This document shows positions 9,316-17,417 of a stretch of DNA of 64,000 nt, in pieces (positions within the stretch are counted from its first letter, which is position 1; the number at the start of each line of letters is the position of its first letter). Source of the DNA: JAIBJN01 sp963825255 (lineage in GTDB: Bacteria > Actinomycetota > Thermoleophilia > Gaiellales > Gaiellaceae); the NCBI GenBank assembly GCA_963825255.1, contig CAWGSF010000008.1, positions 157,814 through 221,813 of the forward strand, given 5' to 3'. Below the pieces are notes generated by a model. It had not been told where the DNA came from, ran no database searches, and saw only the letters and a list, made by a program, of their open reading frames with translations. Both the position numbers and the translations under genes were made by a program.

Positions 9316-9749
9316 TCGAGCTCGCGGTCGCCCGCCTGCGCGACGACGCGCGCCTCCCGGAGCGGGCCTATGCCGGCGACGCGGGGCTCGACCTCGCTGC
9401 GTGCGAGCGCGTCGACCTCGCCCCCGGCGAGCGCGCCGTCGTCCCGACGGGGATCGCGGTGGCGATCCCGGAAGGATTCGCCGGGTTCGTCCAGCCTCGG
9501 TCCGGCCTCGCGGCCCGGCACGGCATCGCGGTCGTCAACTCGCCGGGGCTGATCGACTCCGGCTACCGGGGCGAGATCCGCGTCGTGCTCCTCAACACCG
9601 ACCCCGAACGCGCCTTTGTCGCCGAGGCGGGCGACCGGATCGCCCAGCTCGTCGTCGTCCCGGTCCCCGAGCTCGACCTCGTCGAGGTGGACGAGCTGCC
9701 GCCCACCGAGCGCGGCGTGCGGGGCTTCGGCTCGTCCCGGGCCACGTGA
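9312..9749 (+). CDS. dut: dUTP diphosphatase (dUTPase)
   Basis: Trimeric dUTPase, 145 residues, converting dUTP to dUMP and PPi and so keeping uracil out of DNA. All five motifs are visible: AGDAGLDLAA, PRSGLAARHG, the VNSPGLIDSGYRGEI block, DRIAQLVV and RGVRGFGSS at the C-terminus. The start GTG overlaps the hflX stop, so it is translationally coupled. The Nudix gene starts 9 bases later, and the two may share a nucleotide-sanitising role. Confidence 0.96.
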   Translation: MIELAVARLRDDARLPERAYAGDAGLDLAACERVDLAPGERAVVPTGIAVAIPEGFAGFVQPRSGLAARHGIAVVNSPGLIDSGYRGEIRVVLLNTDPERAFVAEAGDRIAQLVVVPVPELDLVEVDELPPTERGVRGFGSSRAT

Positions 9750-9758
9750 GCCGCTGAC

Positions 9759-10208
9759 GTGCACCCGCGCATCCGCGTCTCCGCGATCCTCCAGCGCGAA
9801 GGCCGGATCCTGCTCGTGCGCCACGAGAAGGAGGGACGGGAGTACTGGCTCCTTCCCGGCGGCGGCGTCGACGCCGGCGAGAGCCTCCTGAGCGCGCTCA
9901 AGCGCGAGCTGGCGGAGGAGGTCGGCATCGACGAGGACGTGCCCTTCGAGGGCCCGGTCGCGCTCGCGGAGTCGATCGCGCCGCCCGGCTGGCCGGCGAA
10001 GCACGTCGTCCACGTCATCTTCGCGGGGTACCTGGGCGACCGCTCGCTCGAGCGGGTGACGTCGGGGGACGAGGCCGTCAGGAACCACCGGCTGTTCGAC
10101 GTCGAGGAGCTCGCCGGCCTCGCGGTGCACCCTCCGCTCCAGCGCTTCCTGGCTCGCTGGCAGCCCGGCGACCCGACGGTCTACCTCGGCCCGCTCTGGG
10201 CCCCCTAG
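9759..10208 (+). CDS. Nudix hydrolase
   Basis: Small Nudix enzyme, 149 residues, hydrolysing a nucleoside diphosphate linked to another moiety. The Nudix box GX5EX7REXXEEXG is clear (GGGVDAGES... RELAEEVG, about residues 32-55) with the preceding WLLPGGG. The GTG start is 9 bases after dut, so it is the last gene of the forward operon. The substrate cannot be told from sequence; MutT-like oxidised nucleotides are one possibility given the dut neighbour. It ends convergently against gatD. Confidence 0.9.
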   Translation: MHPRIRVSAILQREGRILLVRHEKEGREYWLLPGGGVDAGESLLSALKRELAEEVGIDEDVPFEGPVALAESIAPPGWPAKHVVHVIFAGYLGDRSLERVTSGDEAVRNHRLFDVEELAGLAVHPPLQRFLARWQPGDPTVYLGPLWAP

Positions 10209-10213
10209 CCCAC

Positions 10214-10232
10214 AAGTAACAGTCTGTTACTT
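10214..10232. repeat. Perfect 8-bp inverted repeat between convergent genes
   Basis: AAGTAACA-GTC-TGTTACTT, an AT-rich palindrome standing out in GC-rich surroundings. It overlaps the gatD stop codon and lies 5 bases past the Nudix stop. It may be a weak bidirectional terminator without a U-tract, or a protein-binding operator. Confidence 0.5.
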
Positions 10233-10988
10233 ACGCCCGCCGCGCGCACGGGCCCGACCCGCGGAGACCTCCTGCGCTGCGTCCTCGAGTGCGTCCTCGA
10301 GCGGCTCGAGCTCCGGCGGCTCGCCGCCCGAGGCGTGCGCGAGCGCCTGGGCGATGAGCCAGTCCGCGAACCACGGGTTCCGGGGCAGGAGCGGCCCGTG
10401 CAGGTACGTGCCGACCGCGCGACCGACCCGGCAGCCCTCGTGCCCGCTCAGGCCGTCGTTTCCGAAGCCGGCCACCACGCGGCCGAGGGGCTCCGCCTCC
10501 TCGTCGAGCACCGTGCGGCCGGCGTGGTTCTCGAAGCCCGCGAGGGCCTCTCGCCGGCCGGGCACGAGCTCACACTCGAGCAGGACGTCGCCGATCATCC
10601 GCCGCTCGCCCGCAACCGTGCGGAGGGGGAAGAGGCCGATGCCCGGCAGCTCGACGCCCTGGCGGTCGCGGTAGAAGCGGCCGAGGAGCTGGTAGCCGCC
10701 GCACACCGCGAGCACGACCGCGCCGCCGGCCGCGGACTCGCGGATCCCGGCGCCCTTGTCGGTCAGGTCGCCGGCGATCAGGGCCTGCTCGCGATCCTGG
10801 CCGCCGCCGACGTACAGGAGGTCGTGCTCGCCCGGGACGACGCGATCGCCCGTCCCGATCGACCGGTAGTCGAACTCGATCCCGCGCCAGGCCGCGCGGC
10901 GCTCGAGCACGGCGATGTTCCCCCGGTCGGCGTAGATGTTGAGGTAGTCGGGGTAGAGATGGCCGACGACGATCGTCCCCGCGCTCAT
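10227..10988 (-). CDS. gatD: Lipid II isoglutaminyl synthase, glutaminase subunit GatD
   Basis: Class I (triad) glutamine amidotransferase, 253 residues, supplying ammonia to MurT for amidation of D-Glu in lipid II. The nucleophile elbow is AVCGGYQLLG (Cys near residue 94) and the later histidine is in GTYLHGPLLPRNP (about 193). N-terminal HLYPDYLNIYADRGN is characteristic of GatD. ATG 10988 overlaps the murT stop by ATGA. An Arg-rich C-terminal tail of about 15 residues is extra compared with the core domain. Confidence 0.93.
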   Translation of the reverse strand: MSAGTIVVGHLYPDYLNIYADRGNIAVLERRAAWRGIEFDYRSIGTGDRVVPGEHDLLYVGGGQDREQALIAGDLTDKGAGIRESAAGGAVVLAVCGGYQLLGRFYRDRQGVELPGIGLFPLRTVAGERRMIGDVLLECELVPGRREALAGFENHAGRTVLDEEAEPLGRVVAGFGNDGLSGHEGCRVGRAVGTYLHGPLLPRNPWFADWLIAQALAHASGGEPPELEPLEDALEDAAQEVSAGRARARGGRK

Positions 10989-12349
10989 GCCGCTTCCTCC
11001 CAGTACTGGCGAACGAGACCGCGATCGGCGACGGTCCTGCGCAGGGCGAGCATGGCGGTATACGTGGGGAGGACGACGAGCTCGGCTCCCGGCGGCGTCA
11101 GCTCGAGCCCGCGATCGAGCGCGCGCGCGAGCGACGGCACGACCTCGATGGCCTCGAGGCTCAGGCCGCCGTACTTGCACCGGAGCGCGAGCTCCTCCGC
11201 GCGCGAGCCCGTGACGACCACCCGCTCCAGCCCGGCGAACAGCGGCTCGAAGTCGACGTCCCAGATCCACGAGACGTCGCGCCCGTCCGCGATGTCGTCG
11301 TTCAGGGCGGCGACGACGACCCGCGGCGGCCCGCCCGCGACGAGGGTCCGCACGACCTCGTTCGCGCCGGCGGGGTTCTTCACGAGGAGGAGCAGGACGC
11401 CGCGGTTGCCGGCCTGGATCCGCTCGAAGCGGCCGAACGCCGCCCGGAACCGCGCGATCCCCGCGCAGGCCTCCTCGAGGCTCGCCCCGAGGACGAGCGC
11501 CAGGGACGCCGCAGCGACCGCGTTGTAGACGTTGTAGAGGCCCGGAAGCGCCAGCTCCGCGCGGCGTGTGCCCCTCCGCGTCACGAGGTCGAACGACGCG
11601 GCGGTCAGGCCGTCGAGCTCGATGGCCGTCGCGGCGACGTCGAGCCGGGGGCGGGAGAGGCCGCACGCCGGGCAGCGCCAGTCGCCCAGGTGCCCGACGT
11701 ACGTCGCCGCGTACTCGTACGGCGTCCCGCAGGCCACGCAGTACTTCGAGTCGGCGGCGTGGGGGAGGCCCTCTCTCGCGACGGCCGGGTCATCGAGGCC
11801 GAAGCGGACGATGCGGTCCCGTCCGCCCGCGATGTCCGCGACGAGCGGATCGTCCGCGTTCGCCACCACCCAGGCATCTCCAGCGAGAGCGGCCACGGCG
11901 CCCCGCCAGCGCTCGGCGATGAGCTCCAGCTCCCCGTAGCGGTCGAGCTGGTCGCGGAAGAGGTTCCCCAGGCAGACCGCACGAGGGCGGACGCGACGCG
12001 CCACCTCGGGAAAGGCCGCCTCATCCACCTCGAACAGCCCGAGGTCGGCGCCGGGCCGTGCGAGGAGCGCGGAGGCGACCCCCGAGACGAGGTTCGCGCC
12101 GGCACCGTTGTGCGCGAGGCTCGCGCGCGGCCCCAGGATCTCCGCGACCATCGCCGCGGTGGTCGTCTTGCCGTTCGTCGCAGAGACGAGGGCAGAGCCC
12201 AGAGGAAGGCGGGCGGCCAGCGTCCCGACCGCCTCCGGATCGACGGTCGCGAGGATCTTGCCGGGCAGCGTCGTGCCCCCGCCGCGCCCCGCGAGCCGCG
12301 AAAGGCGTCCGGCGGCTCGCGCGAACGCGATCTCGAGGCCCAGGCGCAC
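10985..12349 (-). CDS. murT: Lipid II isoglutaminyl synthase, ligase subunit MurT
   Basis: Mur-ligase-like ATPase partner of GatD, 454 residues, which amidates the alpha-carboxyl of D-iGlu in lipid II at the membrane. The ATP loop SATNGKTTTAAM is near residues 54-65. The MurT-specific Cys4 zinc ribbon appears as CVACG and CPACG inserted in the central domain, and the DUF1727 C-terminal part follows. The start was placed at GTG 12349 (RLGLEIAFARAAGRL); an upstream extension of 36 codons is proline/arginine-rich and not family-like. The gene is divergent from the S8 peptidase. Confidence 0.93.
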   Translation of the reverse strand: MRLGLEIAFARAAGRLSRLAGRGGGTTLPGKILATVDPEAVGTLAARLPLGSALVSATNGKTTTAAMVAEILGPRASLAHNGAGANLVSGVASALLARPGADLGLFEVDEAAFPEVARRVRPRAVCLGNLFRDQLDRYGELELIAERWRGAVAALAGDAWVVANADDPLVADIAGGRDRIVRFGLDDPAVAREGLPHAADSKYCVACGTPYEYAATYVGHLGDWRCPACGLSRPRLDVAATAIELDGLTAASFDLVTRRGTRRAELALPGLYNVYNAVAAASLALVLGASLEEACAGIARFRAAFGRFERIQAGNRGVLLLLVKNPAGANEVVRTLVAGGPPRVVVAALNDDIADGRDVSWIWDVDFEPLFAGLERVVVTGSRAEELALRCKYGGLSLEAIEVVPSLARALDRGLELTPPGAELVVLPTYTAMLALRRTVADRGLVRQYWEEAA

Positions 12350-12392
12350 GCGGCCAGTGTAGTGGGGCGATTTACGGCCGGGCCGCCTCGGA

Positions 12393-12500
12393 TCACTCGA
12401 AAGGGTGAATCTCGCCCGCCTCCCGCAAACGGGGGAGGAGAAACCCGGCCCGGGCACCTAGCGTCGGGTGAGGAACAACTGCGGCTACCCCGTCCTGGCG
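12393..12500 (+). promoter_or_regulatory. Candidate structured leader, copy 1 (upstream of S8 peptidase)
   Basis: Three consecutive hairpins can be drawn: TCACTC-GAAA-GGGTGA (12393-12408), CCTCCC with GGGGAGG (12419-12438), and CCCGGcCCGGG (12444-12454), followed by a shared CTGCGGC near 12480. The same order, including AACGGGGGAGG, recurs at 14442-14550 with compensating changes in hairpins 1 and 3. It resembles no riboswitch class I can name with confidence. Confidence 0.5.
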
Positions 12501-12524
12501 CGGGAAGAGATCGGAGAGAGGCAC

Positions 12525-14396
12525 ATGCGGCGAAACGGCTTTTCGAAGGGTGGCACCCGTTCGAGTGCCCTGTGGGGCAAGCCGTCCAAGGGCGAGTCCC
12601 GCTCGAGCGCCCTGTGGGGCAAGGGCGGGCGAGGCTTCATCACCGCGCTGGTCGTCGGCGTGCTCATGGCCAGCCCGATGGCCGCGATGGCGGGCCCCGG
12701 CCCGTCGCGCCTCGTCGACAAGGATGTTCGCGCATACCTCTCGCCCGGTCTCTACGAGGCCGCGAGCAAGAGCCCGAACGCCACGTTCAACGTCATCGTC
12801 CAGGGCGCGAGCGGCGCGACGAGCTCCGCGGTCGCGACCGACGTCGCGAACGCGCGGAAGTCCAGCCCCGGCAAGGGCGTGGGGCTTCGCAAGCGCTTCC
12901 GCTCCGTCACCGGCGTCGCCGCGCAGCTGACGGGACGCCAGATCGTCAAGCTCGCCCATCGGCGCGACATCCGTGCGATCACGAGCGACGCCCCGGTCAT
13001 GCTCTCGGCGTTCAACTCGCAGCGCTGGCCGCACGTGGCGGGCCTGAGCTCACTCTGGGACGCCCCGGCCTCGGTCAACGCCCCCACGATCGCGGTCGTC
13101 GACTCCGGCATCGAAGCCGGGCGGTCCGACTTCGGGTCCCGCATCCTCGCCGACGTGACCATGACGTCGCTGCCGAACAACTCCCCCGGCGACGGTCGCG
13201 GGCACGGGACGTTCGTCGCCGCCATCGCCGCGGGCTCCGCGTCCGGCTACGGCGGGGGCTCCCAGCACTCGAACATCGTCTCGATCGACGTCATGGACGA
13301 CAGCGGTATGGCGATGACGCGCGACGTGATCGCGGCCGCGGACTGGATCCTCGCGCACAAGAACGAGTACAACATCCGCGTCGCCAACTTCTCGCTGCAC
13401 AGCGCAGCGCCGGCGAGCGTCTTCTTCGATCCCCTCGACGCGGCGGTGGAGCGTCTCTGGTTCGGCGGCGTCGTCGTCGTCGCGGCCGCCGGCAACTACG
13501 GCGTCGACGGCGCTCCCAGCGACGTCCTCTACGCGCCCGGCAACGACCCGTTCGTGATCACGGTCGGCGCCGACGACGTCAACGGCTCCATCTCGACCTA
13601 CAACGACTTCGCGGCGCCGTGGTCGGTCTACGGCTACACCCTGGACGGCTTCGCGAAGCCCGAGCTCAGCGCCCCGGGCCGCTTCATGATCAGCGCCGTG
13701 CCGGCGACCTCGACGCTCGTGAGCGAGCGGCCCGAGAACGTCCGCTACGACGACCACATGCAGCTCTCGGGGACCTCGTTCGCGGCCCCGGTCGTGGCCG
13801 CGGCGGCCGCGCAGCTCCTGGCCGCCCACCCCGACTGGACGCCCGACCAGGTCAAGGGCGCCCTCATGCTGACGACGAAGCCCGTTCCCGCCGCGACCCC
13901 CGGCTCCCTCGGCGTCGGCATCGTCAACGCGGCCGCGGCCGTGGCGGTGAGCGACCCGCCGAACCCGAACCTGGCCCTGAACCAGTTCGTGGTCGCGGCG
14001 GCCGACGGCTCCGGCCCGGTCTTCGACGCCGCCAGCTGGGCGAACGTCGCGATGGCGGACGCCTCCTGGGCGAACGCCTCCTGGGCCTCGGCCTCCTGGG
14101 CGAACGCGTCCTGGGCGAACGCCTCGTGGGCATCGGCCTCGTGGGCCGGCGCCTCGTGGGCGAACGCCTCCTGGGCGAGCGCGTCCTGGGCCTCGGCCTC
14201 CTGGGCGAACGCCTCCTGGGCCTCGGCCTCCTGGGCGAACGCGTCCTGGGCGAACGCCTCCTGGGCGAACGCCTCCTGGGCGAACGCGTCCTGGGCCTCG
14301 CAGGCCTACGCGGACAACGCGGAGGCGGAGGTCAGCGCCGCGGGCGAAGAGCTGAGCGCGGAAGAGCTCTCCGAGCTCGAGACCGAGCTTCCCTAA
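12525..14396 (+). CDS. Secreted S8 (subtilisin) serine peptidase with Ala-Ser-Trp repeat tail
   Basis: Secreted subtilase, 623 residues. Starting at ATG 12525 (GGAGAGAG upstream), the first 37 residues carry two copies of RSSALWGK before a hydrophobic signal segment (about 38-55). The triad is AVVDSGIE (Asp), GRGHGTFVA (His) and LSGTSFAAP (Ser); the oxyanion Asn is in AAAGNYG. After the catalytic domain, residues 513-592 are 16 tandem pentapeptides ASWAN/S/G, then an acidic Glu-rich tail. The substrate is unknown. The repeat tail could be a surface or self-association element. It is preceded by a candidate structured leader and followed by a strong hairpin. Confidence 0.92.
   Translation: MRRNGFSKGGTRSSALWGKPSKGESRSSALWGKGGRGFITALVVGVLMASPMAAMAGPGPSRLVDKDVRAYLSPGLYEAASKSPNATFNVIVQGASGATSSAVATDVANARKSSPGKGVGLRKRFRSVTGVAAQLTGRQIVKLAHRRDIRAITSDAPVMLSAFNSQRWPHVAGLSSLWDAPASVNAPTIAVVDSGIEAGRSDFGSRILADVTMTSLPNNSPGDGRGHGTFVAAIAAGSASGYGGGSQHSNIVSIDVMDDSGMAMTRDVIAAADWILAHKNEYNIRVANFSLHSAAPASVFFDPLDAAVERLWFGGVVVVAAAGNYGVDGAPSDVLYAPGNDPFVITVGADDVNGSISTYNDFAAPWSVYGYTLDGFAKPELSAPGRFMISAVPATSTLVSERPENVRYDDHMQLSGTSFAAPVVAAAAAQLLAAHPDWTPDQVKGALMLTTKPVPAATPGSLGVGIVNAAAAVAVSDPPNPNLALNQFVVAAADGSGPVFDAASWANVAMADASWANASWASASWANASWANASWASASWAGASWANASWASASWASASWANASWASASWANASWANASWANASWANASWASQAYADNAEAEVSAAGEELSAEELSELETELP
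14061..14300 (+). repeat. 16 x 15-bp tandem repeat in S8 peptidase gene
   Basis: Sixteen in-frame units of 15 bp (for example gcctcctgggcgaac) encode ASWAN, ASWAS or ASWAG. Variation is at the third base of the Ser codon (tcc/tcg) and in the last residue. Such an array is prone to slippage and copy-number change. Confidence 0.95.
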
Positions 14397-14415
14397 CCGG
14401 CAGCGCGTGGTCTCC

Positions 14416-14443
14416 GAGCCCCCGGGCCGCATACCGGGGGCTC
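14416..14443 (+). terminator. Perfect 10-bp hairpin after S8 peptidase
   Basis: GAGCCCCCGG, an 8-base loop, then CCGGGGGCTC, 19 bases past the stop codon. There is no U-tract, so it is either a GC-rich terminator or part of the leader of the next gene, whose first hairpin starts inside its last bases. Confidence 0.6.
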
Positions 14444-14550
14444 ACCCCTTTGGGTGATCTTCCGGGCATCCCTCGAACGGGGGAGGCTCCCGCCATCGGG
14501 AGACCGTACGTTCAGGCTATGGCTCTGCGGCCGGACTCTGCGTCCGCGTG
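14442..14550 (+). promoter_or_regulatory. Candidate structured leader, copy 2 (upstream of GGDEF/HD-GYP gene)
   Basis: Hairpins TCACCC-CTTT-GGGTGA (14442-14457), CCTC with GAGG around AACGGGGG, and CTCCCG-ccat-CGGGAG, then a CTGCGGC block near 14526. The order matches copy 1 at 12393-12500. The third stem differs in sequence but keeps pairing, which hints at RNA function. Confidence 0.5.
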
Positions 14551-14797
14551 GACGAAATGCGAAGCGGCGATTCCAGGCCGGGCTCCGGCGGAATGAGCAC
14601 CATCGCGCGAGCTCTGGGGCGAGGGGCGCGCGCCTCCCGACGTCGGCGGCGACGACGAGCAGATCCCGCCGCTGGCCCGGCTCTACCTCTACGCCATCGC
14701 GCTGTCGGCCGCCATCGCGGCCGCGGTCCCGTTCTCGCACCTCTCGCCGGACACCCCGGGCTGGCCGACCTTCTTCGCCCTCGCAGCGTGCGCCTCC

Positions 14798-17353
14798 GTG
14801 GCGCAGCTGTTCGTCGTGCGGACGCCGCGCGACCAGAGCTACCACACGACCATCGTCTTCCTGATCCCGGCGGTGCTCCTCCTGCCGCCCGAGCTGATCG
14901 CCCTCCTCGGCATCGTCTACGGCATCCCCGAGTGGCTGAAGGTGCGCTACCCGTGGTACATCCAGGGCTTCAACATCGCCAACCACATGCTGAACGGCCT
15001 GGCGGCGTGGGTGGCGGTGGAGCTCGTTCGCGAGGCCGGGCTCTCGCCCGAGGTCGAGTTCGCGCTCTCGGGCCTCGCGGCGGCCATCGTGTTCGTCGCC
15101 CTGAACCACGTCCTCCTCGCGACGATGCTCCACCTGGCGCGCGGTCACTCGCTGCGCGAGACGGGCCTCTTCTCGACCGAGAGCCTCTCGACCGATTTCG
15201 TCCTCGCGCTGCTCGGCGTCGCCTTCGCGGGCCTCTGGGACTGGAACCCCTGGCTGCTGCCGACTGCGGTCGCGCCCCTCATCCTCGTCCACCGCTCGCT
15301 GAGCGTGCCGGCCCTCCAGCAGGAGGCGAGGGTCGACCCGAAGACCGGCCTCTTCAACGCGCGCTTCTTCGCCGACGCCCTCCGCGAGGAGCTCGACCGC
15401 TCGCAGCGGTCCGGGCTGCCGCTCTCGGTGGTCATGGCCGACCTCGACCTTCTCCGAGACATCAACAACGCCTACGGCCACCTCGCCGGCGACACCGTCC
15501 TCAGAGGCATCGCGGACGTCTTCCAGGCGCACCTCCGGCACTCCGACATCCCGGCGCGCTTCGGCGGCGAGGAGTTCGCCATCCTGCTGCCGGAGACGCC
15601 CCCGCAGCAGGCCTTCGAGGTCGCCGAGCGCATCCGCCGCGCGGTCGCCGACCAGCCGTTCGACATCGAGACCTCCAGCGAGCCCATCCGGGCGACCATC
15701 TCCATGGGCATCGCCTGCTTCCCGAAGGACGCCGCCGATGCGAACGAGCTCATCCATCAGGCCGACCTCGCCGTCTACCGCGCGAAGCTGCAGGGACGGA
15801 ACCGCGTGCTCAGCGCGAGCTCGGAGCCGCTGCTCCTCCCGCCCGAGCGAACGCCCCGCCTGGCCGCCGTGCCGGACGAGGGTGGCTACGTGCCTCCGGC
15901 CATGCCGCTGACGGTGGAGCCCGTCCCCATCGACCCGCAGCGCGCGCAGGTCGTCGAGAGCAGCCCTCCACAGCGACGGCATGCGCCCGCGGGGCCGCGG
16001 TTCATCTCCTTCTCGCCGCCTCTGGCCCTGCTCGTGACGGCGGTCAGCCTCGGCGGCATCGCCGCGGGGGCTTTCGGGATCGCGTCGGGCACGACGGACG
16101 ACCTCATCGGGCTCCTCGCGATCATCGCGCTCGTCGCCGGGGGCCAGGCCCTCGCGCTCGAGCTGGACGGCGGCTCGATCTCCGTGAGCGCGGTCGGCGC
16201 CCTCGCAGGGGCGGCGCTCTTCGGGCCGCAGGCCGCCCTGCCGCTCGCGATCGCCATCGCCTCGGTCGAGTGGAGCTCGCGGCGGACGCCGGTCTACCAG
16301 CTCATCTTCAACATCGGCGCCCTGACCTTCGCGTCCCTCGCAGCCGCGGCGGTCTTCAGCGTGGCGCAGGACGACCTCGGCATGAAGACCGTCGTCACCG
16401 CCGCCGCGGGCCTCGTCGCCGGCGGCGCCTACTTCGCCGTCAACACGGGGCTGATCGCCGGCGCTCTCGCCGTCGAGGGCCACGACCGGTGGCGCCGCGT
16501 CTGGACCGAGCGATTCGCCTGGCTCCTGCCGCACTACGTCGCATTCGGCGCCGTCGCCGGGGCCATCGCGCTCGCGTACGACGCGATCGGGCTCTACGGC
16601 CTCGCGGTCTTCGTCTTGCCGCTCGTCCTCATGCGCAAGACGATGGCCGCCTACCTCGGCTACACCGAGCGGTCGACGAAGAAGCTCCGCCAGGCCGCGG
16701 AGACCATCCGGAGCCAGAACATCTCCCTCGAGCAGGCGAACCACCTCCTCAAGGAGCGCTCGACGGCGGCCATGGAGAGTCTCTCGGCGACCGTCGACGC
16801 GCGCGACGCCTACACGGCGGGCCACTCGCGTCGAGTGCAGACGATCGCGCTCGCCATCGGCAGCGAGCTGGGCCTCTCCCAGGCCGAGCTCGACCTGCTC
16901 GGCCACGCGGCGCTCTTCCACGACATCGGCAAGCTCGCCATTCCCGACGCCGTGCTGCTCAAGCCGGCGCCGCTCTCGGGCGATGAGTGGGACCTCATGC
17001 AGCGGCACGCGGAGGAGGGGGCACGCATCATCGACCGTCTCGGCTTCCTCGGGGACGCCGTGCCGGCGATCCGCCACCACCACGAGCGCTGGGACGGAGC
17101 CGGCTATCCCGACCGGCTCGGCGGCGAGGACATCCCGCTCGGCGCGCGGATCATCCACGTCGCGGACGCGCTCGACTCGATGCTGACGAACCGGATCTAC
17201 AAGCCGGCACGGCCTGCCGAGGAGGCCCTCGACGAGCTCAGGCGGGGCGCAGGCAGCCAGTTCTGCCCCCGGTGCGTGAGCGCCCTCGAGCGCAAGCTCA
17301 CGAGCGAGGACGCGGCACAGCTCGCCCGGGCGCCGCTCGCCGCGGCGTCGTAG
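14798..17353 (+). CDS. Membrane GGDEF / HD-GYP cyclic-di-GMP protein (5' end uncertain)
   Basis: At least 851 residues. Order: N-terminal membrane block (about 1-165), GGDEF domain with intact GGEEF (about 256-260), a second membrane block (about 400-620), a short coiled coil, then an HD-GYP domain with LFHDIGKLAIPD and HHHERWDGAGYPDRLGGE. It could therefore both make and degrade c-di-GMP. GTG 14798 is the first start in this frame, but in-frame sequence upstream to 14597 is also membrane-like (LARLYLYAIALSAAIAAAV). A start at ATG 14593 with one extra base near 14605 would give MSTIAELWGEGR and a full-length protein of about 920 residues. Confidence 0.88.
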   Translation: MAQLFVVRTPRDQSYHTTIVFLIPAVLLLPPELIALLGIVYGIPEWLKVRYPWYIQGFNIANHMLNGLAAWVAVELVREAGLSPEVEFALSGLAAAIVFVALNHVLLATMLHLARGHSLRETGLFSTESLSTDFVLALLGVAFAGLWDWNPWLLPTAVAPLILVHRSLSVPALQQEARVDPKTGLFNARFFADALREELDRSQRSGLPLSVVMADLDLLRDINNAYGHLAGDTVLRGIADVFQAHLRHSDIPARFGGEEFAILLPETPPQQAFEVAERIRRAVADQPFDIETSSEPIRATISMGIACFPKDAADANELIHQADLAVYRAKLQGRNRVLSASSEPLLLPPERTPRLAAVPDEGGYVPPAMPLTVEPVPIDPQRAQVVESSPPQRRHAPAGPRFISFSPPLALLVTAVSLGGIAAGAFGIASGTTDDLIGLLAIIALVAGGQALALELDGGSISVSAVGALAGAALFGPQAALPLAIAIASVEWSSRRTPVYQLIFNIGALTFASLAAAAVFSVAQDDLGMKTVVTAAAGLVAGGAYFAVNTGLIAGALAVEGHDRWRRVWTERFAWLLPHYVAFGAVAGAIALAYDAIGLYGLAVFVLPLVLMRKTMAAYLGYTERSTKKLRQAAETIRSQNISLEQANHLLKERSTAAMESLSATVDARDAYTAGHSRRVQTIALAIGSELGLSQAELDLLGHAALFHDIGKLAIPDAVLLKPAPLSGDEWDLMQRHAEEGARIIDRLGFLGDAVPAIRHHHERWDGAGYPDRLGGEDIPLGARIIHVADALDSMLTNRIYKPARPAEEALDELRRGAGSQFCPRCVSALERKLTSEDAAQLARAPLAAAS

Positions 17354-17417
17354 CGCCTCGTTCGGCGACTTGCGAAAGCTCTAACCTGCTCGCCTACACT
17401 GTGCGGGGAGGTCGCAC

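Noticed and set aside
14061..14300. CRISPR array
   Set aside because: Regular 15-bp repeats have no spacers and are in frame, coding for ASWAx pentapeptides.
14393..17158. 921-codon open frame on the minus strand
   Set aside because: Antisense of the GGDEF/HD-GYP gene, low-complexity Arg/Glu/Asp composition.
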